Shown: positions 27,437-35,503 of the stretch, in pieces
Layout of the letters: each line of letters begins with the position of its first letter
Numbering within the stretch: the first letter of the stretch is position 1
DNA from: Sulfuricurvum sp.
Lineage (GTDB): Bacteria; Campylobacterota; Campylobacteria; Campylobacterales; Sulfurimonadaceae
Assembly: GCA_028714915.1 (NCBI GenBank)
Contig: JAQTLL010000001.1
Location: forward strand, 62,001 to 126,000
Reading direction: 5' to 3'
Length of the DNA stretch: 64,000 nt
Notes under the pieces: generated by a model
Databases searched by the model: none
What the model saw: the letters and a program-made list of their open reading frames with translations, nothing else
What the model was told of the DNA's origin: nothing
Translations under genes and position numbers: made by a program

Positions 27437-28667
27437 GGCTCTCTCCTGATTTTTCTCGTTTTCCGGCTACGGCACTGGCTGCTGCATGAATCGCAATACC
27501 GATTCCCGCTGCGGTCAACATACCCAGACCAAATTCATCCACAGTTTTTTCAACACCACCGGTAGGTGCTTTGATTTTTGCATCTGCCATAGGGCGCTCG
27601 TATGCGTATTTATCCCAAAAATCGGGTTCGGAACATCCGATACAACCGCGTCCGACACCGATAGGCCAGTTGACCGCTTCGTTATAACGGACGATGGAAC
27701 AGTTGTTAAAGGTCATCGGTCCTTTGCATCCCATTTTATAGAGACAGAAATTGTTTTGAGCACCGGCATCACCCCACTCTTCGACATATTCACCCGCATC
27801 AAAGTGGGCACGGCGTTCACAGTTGTCATGAATACGGTATCCGAATGCAAATTTAGGACGTAACAAGGAGTCTAGTTCCGGGACTTGCCCCGTCAAAAGA
27901 TAATGCAATATTACCCCCACCATATTGGCAGGATTGGCAGGACAGGCAGGGATGTTGATAAGAGGTTTATTTTTAATAACGTCCATAACTCCCACCGCAC
28001 CCGTAGGATTTGGAGAAGCAGCAGGAACACCGCCGAACGTTGCACAACTCCCAACAGCAACCACCGCAGCAGCATTTGCGGCACAGCGGACTAAGTGGTC
28101 ATGGAATGTTTCACCGCTTGCCCCAATGGTTCCGTACTGACCGCTCATCCCCATAGGAATAGCGCCTTCTACAAACAAAAGATATTTTCCTTTGAAATGC
28201 TCCATTGCCTCTTCAAGCTGTTTTTCTGCTTGATGACCAGATGCTGCTTGCAATGTCTCATGGTATTCCAATGAGATAATATCCAGAACAATCTCATCGA
28301 TTTTCGGTCCGTCTGCCCGTAGAAGCGCTTCAGAGTTACCGGCACAGTCTTGAAGTTCGAGCCAAATAACCGGCGCGCGATTCATCATCACCGCCGCATC
28401 CGCCACTAATGGGGTAAACATAGGGGGAAGCATTAACATTGCTGTCGTTGCACTCGCCCATTTCATAAACTCCCGTCTGTCAATTCCGTTCTCTTCTAAA
28501 AGATCCGAAAAATCAAGTCTATTTGCCGGTGTATTCGCGCGCAGCTCGTTCAACCGTGCTTCACATTTAACAAACAACTCTTGATAATAGGTATCGCCTT
28601 TGTTCGTTTCAATACGCGAACTTTTCGATGTAAACAGTTTTTTAACCGCTTCTACTCTATCGGACAT
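27429..28667 (-). CDS. hydA: Membrane-bound [NiFe]-hydrogenase small subunit
   Basis: Iron-sulfur subunit, 412 residues, relaying electrons from the Ni-Fe site to HydC. The twin-arginine motif DRREFMKWAS is at 63-72, after an unusually long N-terminal region. The first cluster motif reads CAGN (Cys108, Asn111) where most group-1 enzymes have CxxC. Other cluster Cys are in GSCATFGG, IPACPANP, HDNCERR, CLYKMGC, NNCS and GCIGC. A membrane helix lies near the C terminus (GIGIAIHAAASAV). A TGAAY-N4-RTTCA operator lies 21 bases before the start. Confidence 0.95.
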   Translation of the reverse strand: MSDRVEAVKKLFTSKSSRIETNKGDTYYQELFVKCEARLNELRANTPANRLDFSDLLEENGIDRREFMKWASATTAMLMLPPMFTPLVADAAVMMNRAPVIWLELQDCAGNSEALLRADGPKIDEIVLDIISLEYHETLQAASGHQAEKQLEEAMEHFKGKYLLFVEGAIPMGMSGQYGTIGASGETFHDHLVRCAANAAAVVAVGSCATFGGVPAASPNPTGAVGVMDVIKNKPLINIPACPANPANMVGVILHYLLTGQVPELDSLLRPKFAFGYRIHDNCERRAHFDAGEYVEEWGDAGAQNNFCLYKMGCKGPMTFNNCSIVRYNEAVNWPIGVGRGCIGCSEPDFWDKYAYERPMADAKIKAPTGGVEKTVDEFGLGMLTAAGIGIAIHAAASAVAGKREKSGESHE

Positions 28668-28687
28668 AATCCTCTCCCCCTTGTTAA

Positions 28688-28701
28688 TGAATAATCATTC
28701 A
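28688..28701 (-). promoter_or_regulatory. TetR-type operator at the hydABC promoter
   Basis: TGAATAATCATTCA, an inverted repeat TGAAT-N4-ATTCA extended by A/T on both sides. On the minus strand it directly follows a possible -10 element, TATTAT (28703-28708), so a bound protein would block transcription start. The identical 14-mer lies before the nickel/hyp operon at 49749. Confidence 0.7.
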
Positions 28702-28815
28702 TATAATACGGCGGAATAACTTAAACGAATATTATTTATGCCTGAAAATAGCCAATAAAATACAAATACAGTCAAAAATACACATAAGTATTTCTTTTAA
28801 CTTAGAATTACTTTT

Positions 28816-30123
28816 TTAATGCGTTGTGCATACCGAACATACATCAAACGCCCTAAAAGTAAAGGTTGCTATCTCGATGGAATCCGCTCCTATCATGGCT
28901 TTTTGAGCAGGTCCGGGGGTTTGAGGTGAACCGCTTGCGAGGTTCCATTGTGTCGGTGTTATCAGGGCATAATGATCGATTATCCCTTTGTTTAATGTCA
29001 CTTTATGCATCAAAGGACCTCGCGGGGCTTCGACGATACCGACACCCTCCCCACTGAGAGAGGTAATTTTTTTGTGTGGCTCAATAAACGACGGTTCATC
29101 CAGACGTATCGATTGCAAAAGGATTTTGCAATGGTTTAAAAGAAGGGCAATTTCATAACTTCTCGCCATAATACGAGAATAGGTACTGTCACGAAAACTT
29201 CGATGCAGATGTTTGATCAAAGGGATACCGTTAATGATTGCACGCGCCAAAGGACCCGTTTCGAAAGGGTTGTTTTGATAGAGTGCATTTTTGGCGTAGG
29301 TTTTTTCATCTACTGTATAAGGGTTTTCCAGCGTTACTTGTTTAGCATTGACTTTTGTCGTCCGTTTATTGATATTTTTTGAAGGCTTTGAAAATCCATG
29401 TTCTCCCAACACGCAATACCGATCATACGAAAAACCCTGCTTGTGCATATTGGCAGCACGAAGCATTTTATCAAGATCCCCCATATCACCGCTTAGACGT
29501 GAAAGGGCTTTCGTGGAGGAGAGATGGAGATATTCCTCCAATGAAATACCTGTCAGCTCTTTTTCAAACCATCGTATCAATTCATCCAACAACCCCATCG
29601 CACGCACCGTATCGACATAAGTTGGGTCACACGTCACGCCGCCTGGTATCATGTACGAGGAATGGGGCCATTGTCCGGCGAAAATAGCCAAAACCTTAGT
29701 TGCGAGTGACGCCGCATACGCCCCCTTAAGCCGAAACGAGTCTGCAATGGGACATTGCACTAAATGAGACAATTCAGGATAAATCACGAGATAAAGCCAT
29801 TTAAAGTGATTTTGTATCAGCTCCAGTGAAAGGGTCAACTCTCGCAGAGCTTCAGCTTTGGGGGAAATTTCGAGAGGGAAACCGCTGTTGGCATACACCG
29901 ATTCGATGGCTCGAACCGCTGCAAACAAATGCGAATGTCCGCATATTCCGCAAACACGCGGGGTGATGACCAGCGCATCCATGGCGGGTCTTGCGTGTAA
30001 AATCGCCTCCATCCCCCGAAAGTGGGGAAAAGCAATCGTTGCGAAAGAGACTTTATTGTGTTCAAAGGTAAACTGTACCGAAGCTTCCCCTTCGATCCGT
30101 TCGATCCATTTACGTGTTATCAT
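28816..30123 (-). CDS. Cytoplasmic group-2-like [NiFe]-hydrogenase large subunit
   Basis: A 435-residue large subunit. N-terminal nickel motif RVCGICGHSH (Cys58, Cys61); C-terminal motif DVCSVCTTH with the stop codon directly after His, so no tail needs removing, and Val replaces the usual Pro of DPC. Absence of a tail is known from regulatory (H2-sensing) hydrogenases. There is no Tat partner signal. ATG at 30123 chosen (AGAGG 7 bases upstream); it overlaps the small subunit gene by 14 bp. Uptake or sensing role cannot be decided by sequence alone. Confidence 0.88.
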   Translation of the reverse strand: MITRKWIERIEGEASVQFTFEHNKVSFATIAFPHFRGMEAILHARPAMDALVITPRVCGICGHSHLFAAVRAIESVYANSGFPLEISPKAEALRELTLSLELIQNHFKWLYLVIYPELSHLVQCPIADSFRLKGAYAASLATKVLAIFAGQWPHSSYMIPGGVTCDPTYVDTVRAMGLLDELIRWFEKELTGISLEEYLHLSSTKALSRLSGDMGDLDKMLRAANMHKQGFSYDRYCVLGEHGFSKPSKNINKRTTKVNAKQVTLENPYTVDEKTYAKNALYQNNPFETGPLARAIINGIPLIKHLHRSFRDSTYSRIMARSYEIALLLNHCKILLQSIRLDEPSFIEPHKKITSLSGEGVGIVEAPRGPLMHKVTLNKGIIDHYALITPTQWNLASGSPQTPGPAQKAMIGADSIEIATFTFRAFDVCSVCTTH

Positions 30124-30994
30124 CAATCAGCCTCTTCTCTAAGCGCGGTATGTGAAATGATTTTGCAATACCCGCCATGGTTAAATAACTTCGCTTGGAA
30201 ATCCCCACCGGAACATCCTGAGGAATCGACATATTGGTTTTGGTTTCAAACATATTGGTTCGGGGGAAATCAGGTTCCGTACATCCAAAACATGGCGATC
30301 CTGCTCTCGTTTTAGAACTGACATCGTTCCATAATATCTTGTTGCAGGAGGCATGGGTCATAGGTCCCCGACACCCTTGCTTATAAAACAGACACCCCTC
30401 TTTGGTTCCAAAATGATCCGAATCGACTTTCCACTCAAAATATTCATTTCGGGTACACCCATGATGCGCCAAATAAGAATAGAGCTCTTTGGGACGATGC
30501 AGTTCATCGATGGATATGGGTTTATTATCGGCAATCATACGAAGGGTATACCCCATCCACTCCGGATGAATCGGACACCCTGAGAGGTTAATGAGCTTTG
30601 AATTTTTTACAAAAGGACCTTTGGGCTCTTTCTCATCAAAACCAAGCCCCGTAATATGCTCGGGATCACTGTGTTTAAACATCCCCCCGAAACTCGCACA
30701 GCTTCCTGCTGCAATGATGTACCGTGCATGGTTTCCGTAATGGTGAACTACTCTTTCCAAACTCGTACCCACACGCTCCATACGAGGGTCATACGCCCCC
30801 TCAAAAACGAGAATATCACACTCATGGGCACAGGTCGAGATCTCTTCGAGAGTGTAAGTGGAGGGCAAAAGAGGATGATAAAGAAATTCAAAAGTTTCAA
30901 GAATATAGGAGAGATGAGGATAATTTAGAAAAGAGTGGGTGTTCCCGTTACAGGTAACCCCTTGAAGCCATAAGAGCTTAAGCCGTGGTTTCAT
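30110..30994 (-). CDS. Cytoplasmic group-2-like [NiFe]-hydrogenase small subunit
   Basis: A 294-residue small subunit without Tat signal. The proximal cluster motif is CNGNTHSFLN (Cys15, Asn18), the CxGN form also seen in cyanobacterial HupS and other group-2 enzymes. Further cluster Cys occur in GSCASFGG, LSGCPIHP, HHGCTRNEYF, CLFYKQGC, HASC and CFGCTEPDF. It starts within the stop of the TetR gene (ATGA), so regulator and hydrogenase are translationally coupled. Confidence 0.9.
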   Translation of the reverse strand: MKPRLKLLWLQGVTCNGNTHSFLNYPHLSYILETFEFLYHPLLPSTYTLEEISTCAHECDILVFEGAYDPRMERVGTSLERVVHHYGNHARYIIAAGSCASFGGMFKHSDPEHITGLGFDEKEPKGPFVKNSKLINLSGCPIHPEWMGYTLRMIADNKPISIDELHRPKELYSYLAHHGCTRNEYFEWKVDSDHFGTKEGCLFYKQGCRGPMTHASCNKILWNDVSSKTRAGSPCFGCTEPDFPRTNMFETKTNMSIPQDVPVGISKRSYLTMAGIAKSFHIPRLEKRLIDDNT

Positions 30995-31605
30995 TGTTTT
31001 CGCAGAGCATTGTAAATATTCTCTGCTATGGCGGTTTCGTACTCACTCAACGGATGAGGGAGAACCTCTTCCCCGTTTAAAAAGACCATCCCTCCCAAAT
31101 ATCCCATAAAGAGTCCCAAAGCGCTAAAGAAATCCTGATTTTTTAATTCTCCTCTTTGTACCCCATCGTCAAAAAAGAGCATTAATTCCGTTACAAAACC
31201 GGAAACACATACCATTCCGGTGCACTCCTTCGTAAATATTTCCCGATTGGAAAGAAAAACACGTAAAAAATATTCAATGAGTTCAGGACGCTCCCGAGCA
31301 ATACTAAAATACATGTGGACAATCATCGTGATTTTTTCTTTTACCGAGACATCCGTCATGTTGATTTCTCGCAGTTTATCCCCTAAAACAGTAGAAATGT
31401 ACAGCATTAACTCTTTTGCCAGTTGATCTTTCGACGAAAAATAATTATAAAAATTTCCGACACTCATCCCTAATTTTTGAGCAATAGCCGGCATTGTTGT
31501 CGTATAAAACCCTTCTGTCGAGAAAAGCTTTAACGCTGTTTGCATAATAGATGTTTTGCGGTCTTCTTTTTTTGTATTAGCGGTTTTTTCCGGTACGCTT
31601 TTCAT
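30991..31605 (-). CDS. TetR-family repressor of the hydrogenase locus
   Basis: A 204-residue regulator with a TetR N-terminal domain: IMQTALKLFSTEGFYTTTMPAIAQKLGMSVGNFYNYFSSKDQLAKE spans about residues 18-63 and contains the recognition helix (VGNFYNYF). The C-terminal helical part (70-204) would bind a ligand and dimerise; it has Cys in TKECTGMVCV, possible metal or redox residues. ATG at 31605 has AGGA 8 bases upstream and is preferred to 31644. It is the first gene of an operon with the cytoplasmic hydrogenase. Five copies of a TetR-like operator in this window make it the obvious candidate binder; this is inferred. Confidence 0.9.
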   Translation of the reverse strand: MKSVPEKTANTKKEDRKTSIMQTALKLFSTEGFYTTTMPAIAQKLGMSVGNFYNYFSSKDQLAKELMLYISTVLGDKLREINMTDVSVKEKITMIVHMYFSIARERPELIEYFLRVFLSNREIFTKECTGMVCVSGFVTELMLFFDDGVQRGELKNQDFFSALGLFMGYLGGMVFLNGEEVLPHPLSEYETAIAENIYNALRKQ

Positions 31606-31637
31606 TTTCACATCCTGCTTTCTATTACTTATAGTTA

Positions 31638-31651
31638 TGAACATACATTCA
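31638..31651 (-). promoter_or_regulatory. TetR-type operator before the TetR-hydrogenase operon
   Basis: TGAACATACATTCA fits TGAAY-N4-RTTCA and lies 33 bases before the TetR start codon. It would allow autoregulation. It is less symmetric than the other four sites (one half TGAAC, the other TGAAT). Confidence 0.5.
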
Positions 31652-31748
31652 GCTCAATTTATTGCAGTATTTTATACTACTACTCTTAAAAAAGATATAT
31701 CTAATAATGTAAAACGTACCCATTACTCCATAAAATACCGTTTAGTTA

Positions 31749-31777
31749 TTGACAAGTGAACAATCGTTCATTATAAT
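31749..31777 (+). promoter_or_regulatory. Perfect sigma-70 consensus promoter with embedded operator
   Basis: TTGACA (31749-31754), a 17-base spacer and TATAAT (31772-31777), both hexamers exact. The spacer contains the inverted repeat TGAACAATCGTTCA (31757-31770), so a bound repressor would exclude RNA polymerase. It points to the pseudo-receiver regulator starting at 31850. A fully consensus promoter with an operator in its spacer implies strong expression when derepressed. Confidence 0.85.
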
Positions 31778-31849
31778 TTCATATCAAGTTTATTTATTTT
31801 ACTCTCTATATTCCTGATATAAAATCAAATATTTCAAGGTTATTGTATT

Positions 31850-32605
31850 ATGCAACTATGCAGCATCACTTCCGTCCTTATCCTAGGCGAGGACGAAACA
31901 GATTTTTTAGAATTAAAACATTTTCTTGATCCCTATGGTTATCAACTCTTTTCAAGCTCAAAAAAAACAAGGGACATAGAACGTTCTCTCCTCCACTATC
32001 ATCCGGATGTTGTACTTATCCAAATTGATCCGAAAAATCCGAATGTCAGTTTATCTCTAGGACGTTTATTTCATGAGCAGGGAGATGTCCCATTTATCTA
32101 TCTTAGCAGCTCTTCTCATGATGCCACCCTCTTTAAAGCACAAAAAAACCATCCGTACTGCTATCTTATCAAACCCTTTAACCCGATTAATTTGCATACC
32201 TCTATTCAGTGCGCCTTGCACTGTTTTAAAAAACATAAGATAGCAAACAGTATTACACAACAGCTTCGCATGGAATATGATGAATTAAAGAGAAAGATTT
32301 TCAATATACACTCCAATTGTTTTACCGTAAATCTTTGTGATTGTTATCAATTTAAGGTCCAAAATTTTTCCCTATTTTATAAAAACTCAGAAGTTAAACT
32401 GACGAAAAAAGAGCGTTCCCTTATCACTCTTTTGATAGCACAGGTGGGAAGTATTGTCCATTTCGAACAGATTATCAGTTTTGTGTGGGGAAGTGAGCAT
32501 CAGACGCACAACGATGTACGGACACTGATGTGGAGACTGAATAAAAAACTACCCATCGCTATGATCAAAAATGCTACAGGGCTTGGATACTACATAGAAG
32601 CATAA
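31850..32605 (+). CDS. Winged-helix regulator with degenerate receiver
   Basis: A 251-residue paralogue of the regulator at 9062. The receiver keeps acidic residues (LGEDET), the Ser/Thr position (YLSSSS) and Lys (LIKPFNP), but the phospho-acceptor Asp is Gln58 (VVLIQID). The C-terminal DNA-binding domain is intact (LTKKERSLITLLIA ... NATGLGYYIEA). It probably works without phosphorylation, with its level set by the strong, operator-controlled promoter at 31749. Its position opposite the TetR-hydrogenase operon suggests it carries out part of the hydrogen response. Target genes unknown. Confidence 0.82.
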   Translation: MQLCSITSVLILGEDETDFLELKHFLDPYGYQLFSSSKKTRDIERSLLHYHPDVVLIQIDPKNPNVSLSLGRLFHEQGDVPFIYLSSSSHDATLFKAQKNHPYCYLIKPFNPINLHTSIQCALHCFKKHKIANSITQQLRMEYDELKRKIFNIHSNCFTVNLCDCYQFKVQNFSLFYKNSEVKLTKKERSLITLLIAQVGSIVHFEQIISFVWGSEHQTHNDVRTLMWRLNKKLPIAMIKNATGLGYYIEA

Positions 32606-32630
32606 GAGTCAAGAGACCCGAAGGAGGAGT

Positions 32631-33935
32631 TTACTCAAGTCTTTTTCGCGATTTTTTAATCGCATCGATTAAGGCATTTACATCCTCAATCGTCTGTGAA
32701 TAATGAACGGTGATACGAAGCCAACCCGGTCGAAAAGCCAACTCTTCATCATCGCCCAGTCCCAACAGGTCATGTCCGTAAGGTCCTGCACACGAACATC
32801 CGGCACGTGTTTGAAATCCTTCTTCATCGGAGAGAAGCGCACACAGTGCATAGGGGTCAATGCCCTGAATATTAAATGATACAATACCGATATTCTCTGT
32901 ATTTTGGCAACCGTAACACTCTGCGCCCGGAATCGTCCGCAGCTCTTTGACAAGATAAGCATGAAGTGTTTTTTTAGACGATTCAATCCACTCAAACCCA
33001 AGTTCATTACGAAGCTGATACGCCAGTGCTGCACGAATTAGCTGTAAAATTCCCGGGGTACCGGCATCCTCACGATCTTCGATTTCATCGACAAAGGTAT
33101 GGCTCTTGCGACTGACATAACTCACCGTTCCGCCCCCTGCAAACGTTGGAGAACCCTCAGCATCAACCAAATTTTTCCGTATGGCTAACAACCCGCACGA
33201 TCCCGGACCCCCTAAAAGTTTATGCGGTGAAAAGACCATCGCATCGTACAGTTCGCACGGTATATTGCGATACGGTGACGATGCGGCGGCGTCAAAACAA
33301 ACCGTCGCACCGTAACGGCGCAACAATGCCGAAATCTCACTATAAGGCGTAATCGTCCCCGTCACATTGGAAGCAATACAAAACGTTCCGATGATTTCTC
33401 GATCTTTTGCGGTTCGCAGTATCTGTTCCAACTCTTCCAAATCCACTAATCCTTTATCGTTTAGACCGATCCGCACCGTTTCACACAATGCTTCGCGGTA
33501 GCTGATTTCATTGGAGTGGTGCTCATACGGCCCGACGATAACAAGCGGTAACTTCGCCGTATCCAAACCGCTGTAACGCGCTCTCGTAGCAGGGGGGATA
33601 TAAAGACCTAAAATCTCCTGAAGCCGTTTCACCGCTGCCGTAGCCCCGCATCCGCTGGGAAGTATGGCGAACTCATCGTCCAACTCCAAAAGAGTTTTCA
33701 GGTGTTCGCGTGCCTGACGATAATAGCTGTCCGTTTTGGCCGCCATTGATGCCTCTTTGGAATGGGTGTTGGCATACGTTTCAAGCACTTCGCGAATACG
33801 CTCTTCGATAGGCTCATAGGCTAGGCCCGATGCCGTATAATCAAAATAATGTTTTTTATGTTTCCCAATCGTCTTGCCGATTATCTGGGAATATTTGTCG
33901 CCAGCCTCAAGAAGCGGTCGAAATAGTTGGCTCAT
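32631..33935 (-). CDS. Class V aminotransferase / cysteine desulfurase-like enzyme
   Basis: A 434-residue PLP enzyme of the SufS/CsdA-like fold: HYFDYTASGLAYEPIEERI near the start, PLP Lys in SPHKLLGGPG, and a catalytic-type Cys in AGCSCAGPYGHD. ATG at 33935 (MSQLFRP) was chosen, overlapping the sulfite reductase gene by 29 bp; the longer frame lacks family similarity. Last gene of the cysK-cysH-cysDN-sir unit, so it probably handles cysteine sulfur, but desulfurase versus other class V activity is not settled. It converges on the regulator at 31850. Confidence 0.75.
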   Translation of the reverse strand: MSQLFRPLLEAGDKYSQIIGKTIGKHKKHYFDYTASGLAYEPIEERIREVLETYANTHSKEASMAAKTDSYYRQAREHLKTLLELDDEFAILPSGCGATAAVKRLQEILGLYIPPATRARYSGLDTAKLPLVIVGPYEHHSNEISYREALCETVRIGLNDKGLVDLEELEQILRTAKDREIIGTFCIASNVTGTITPYSEISALLRRYGATVCFDAAASSPYRNIPCELYDAMVFSPHKLLGGPGSCGLLAIRKNLVDAEGSPTFAGGGTVSYVSRKSHTFVDEIEDREDAGTPGILQLIRAALAYQLRNELGFEWIESSKKTLHAYLVKELRTIPGAECYGCQNTENIGIVSFNIQGIDPYALCALLSDEEGFQTRAGCSCAGPYGHDLLGLGDDEELAFRPGWLRITVHYSQTIEDVNALIDAIKKSRKRLE

Positions 33936-35493
33936 AACGATACTTCTCCAATAAAAAATTTCCAAAATCACAGCTATGACTTTGCTCATACTCTTCAATC
34001 AAGGATTCAATCAGCGGTGCGACCTCATCAGGGGTTACTTTGATACCGGTTTTCACCGCAAAACGGCTTTGCTCCCCTTCGAGATGCCCTCCGACGATCA
34101 AATCAAACCCTTTAAACTTCTCTTCATCACGTTTGACGATCGCCCCGACGAATCCGAGATCGACGATGTGCGGGTGGGCACAGGCATTGGGGCATCCGTT
34201 GATACTGATGCTGATGGGCTCACTAAAATCAGGAAACCGATTTTTCAAATACGCCACAACCTCAATCGCAAGATTTTTGGTTTCACTCACCGCAAATTTA
34301 CAAAAATTCAACCCCGTACACGCCAACGTCCGTGCTTCAAAAACCGACGGATTTGCCTCCAATCCTAATGCCGCTTCCAGTGTTTCCGTAAAAGCTTTGG
34401 TCACCTCTGCGGGAACTCCCTGTACAACAATGTTTTGCGTCGTTGTCAGGGCAATTCCCTCTGCCCCGTAAAATTTGAGAATATCCCCCAATAAAAGCAA
34501 TCGTTCACCCCCGATACGTCCACTGGTAATCGCGTATCCGATGGTGTTGTATCCAACTTTTGTACTCTCAAATATTCCAAAATGGCTCCGACGAGGATAC
34601 GGGGTAAACGCGACACCGTCATACCCATCGAACGTCACTCCCGAATCTTTTTCAAGCTCGTTCACAAATCGCTCAACGCCCCAATCGTCAATCAAATGAC
34701 CCAATCGTGCTTTCAATCGGTTATCACGTCGTCCGTAGTCGCGATAAATCCCTGCAACCGATTCAGCGATGGCAACGACATCTTTGCGTTTGACATATCC
34801 AATATGATCTGCGATACGACGATTACTCGCCTGCCCGCCTCCGACGCTAACACTAAACTCTATCCCGCCATTTTGGCGTTTAACCGCCGTAAAGGTCAAA
34901 TCCTGAACTTCATGCGAAAGACAGTGCTTGCTGCACCCGCTCACCCCAACCTTGAATTTTCGGGGAAGATTGGAAAACGCCCTATTCTCTCGGTACAAAT
35001 CATTGAGTGCATCGACCAGATCACGGACATCCTCGACTTGATCTTTATCGATACCGTTGACCGGACAGCAGACGATATTACGCGGACAGTCTCCTGCGGC
35101 TTCGATGGTACTGAGTCCAACGGCAGCCAATCGGTCGAAAATTTGCGGAAGATCGGTCACTTTAATCCAGTGAAACTGTATGTCTTGGCGTGTTGTCAAA
35201 TCCGCCGTATCTCGTGCCAGCTCTTTGGATATTTTCCCGATCTCTGTTAACTGCTCGCGGTTGAGATACCCCCGCTCGACTTTGACACGAAGCATAAAAT
35301 AAAGCGTCTCATCCTCGGGGCCTTGTAAATTTTTATTCTGCGTATACAAACCATACCATTTAAAACGGTCAATATCTTCGAGGTCAATTGCTTCCCCGCT
35401 TTGGGCATAACGGGCAATATCGTCCAAAACATCCAATCCGTCTTTTTCGCTTTTGATTCGCTCAACACGCTGGGCTTTTGTTTCTGAAGCCAT
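33907..35493 (-). CDS. Assimilatory sulfite (nitrite) reductase, siroheme [4Fe-4S] type
   Basis: A 528-residue reductase that takes six electrons, probably from ferredoxin. Siroheme/cluster Cys are in CTGLNFC (Cx5C) and INGCPNAC (Cx3C). The N-terminal half has the related repeat with GDCPRNIVCCPV and GVSGCSKHC. The family includes both sulfite and nitrite reductases; the cys gene context points to sulfite. TAAGGAG precedes the ATG; 10 bp separate it from cysN. Confidence 0.88.
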   Translation of the reverse strand: MASETKAQRVERIKSEKDGLDVLDDIARYAQSGEAIDLEDIDRFKWYGLYTQNKNLQGPEDETLYFMLRVKVERGYLNREQLTEIGKISKELARDTADLTTRQDIQFHWIKVTDLPQIFDRLAAVGLSTIEAAGDCPRNIVCCPVNGIDKDQVEDVRDLVDALNDLYRENRAFSNLPRKFKVGVSGCSKHCLSHEVQDLTFTAVKRQNGGIEFSVSVGGGQASNRRIADHIGYVKRKDVVAIAESVAGIYRDYGRRDNRLKARLGHLIDDWGVERFVNELEKDSGVTFDGYDGVAFTPYPRRSHFGIFESTKVGYNTIGYAITSGRIGGERLLLLGDILKFYGAEGIALTTTQNIVVQGVPAEVTKAFTETLEAALGLEANPSVFEARTLACTGLNFCKFAVSETKNLAIEVVAYLKNRFPDFSEPISISINGCPNACAHPHIVDLGFVGAIVKRDEEKFKGFDLIVGGHLEGEQSRFAVKTGIKVTPDEVAPLIESLIEEYEQSHSCDFGNFLLEKYRYEPTISTAS

Positions 35494-35503
35494 TCGTTAC
35501 TCC

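Noticed and set aside
26729..27565. A 278-codon open frame antisense to hydB/hydA
   Set aside because: It lies opposite two well-conserved hydrogenase genes, has no ribosome-binding site or recognisable domain, and is a shadow of codon bias.
34582..35250. A 222-codon open frame antisense to the sulfite reductase gene
   Set aside because: Composition and lack of motifs mark it as a shadow; the minus-strand gene is certain from its siroheme motifs.
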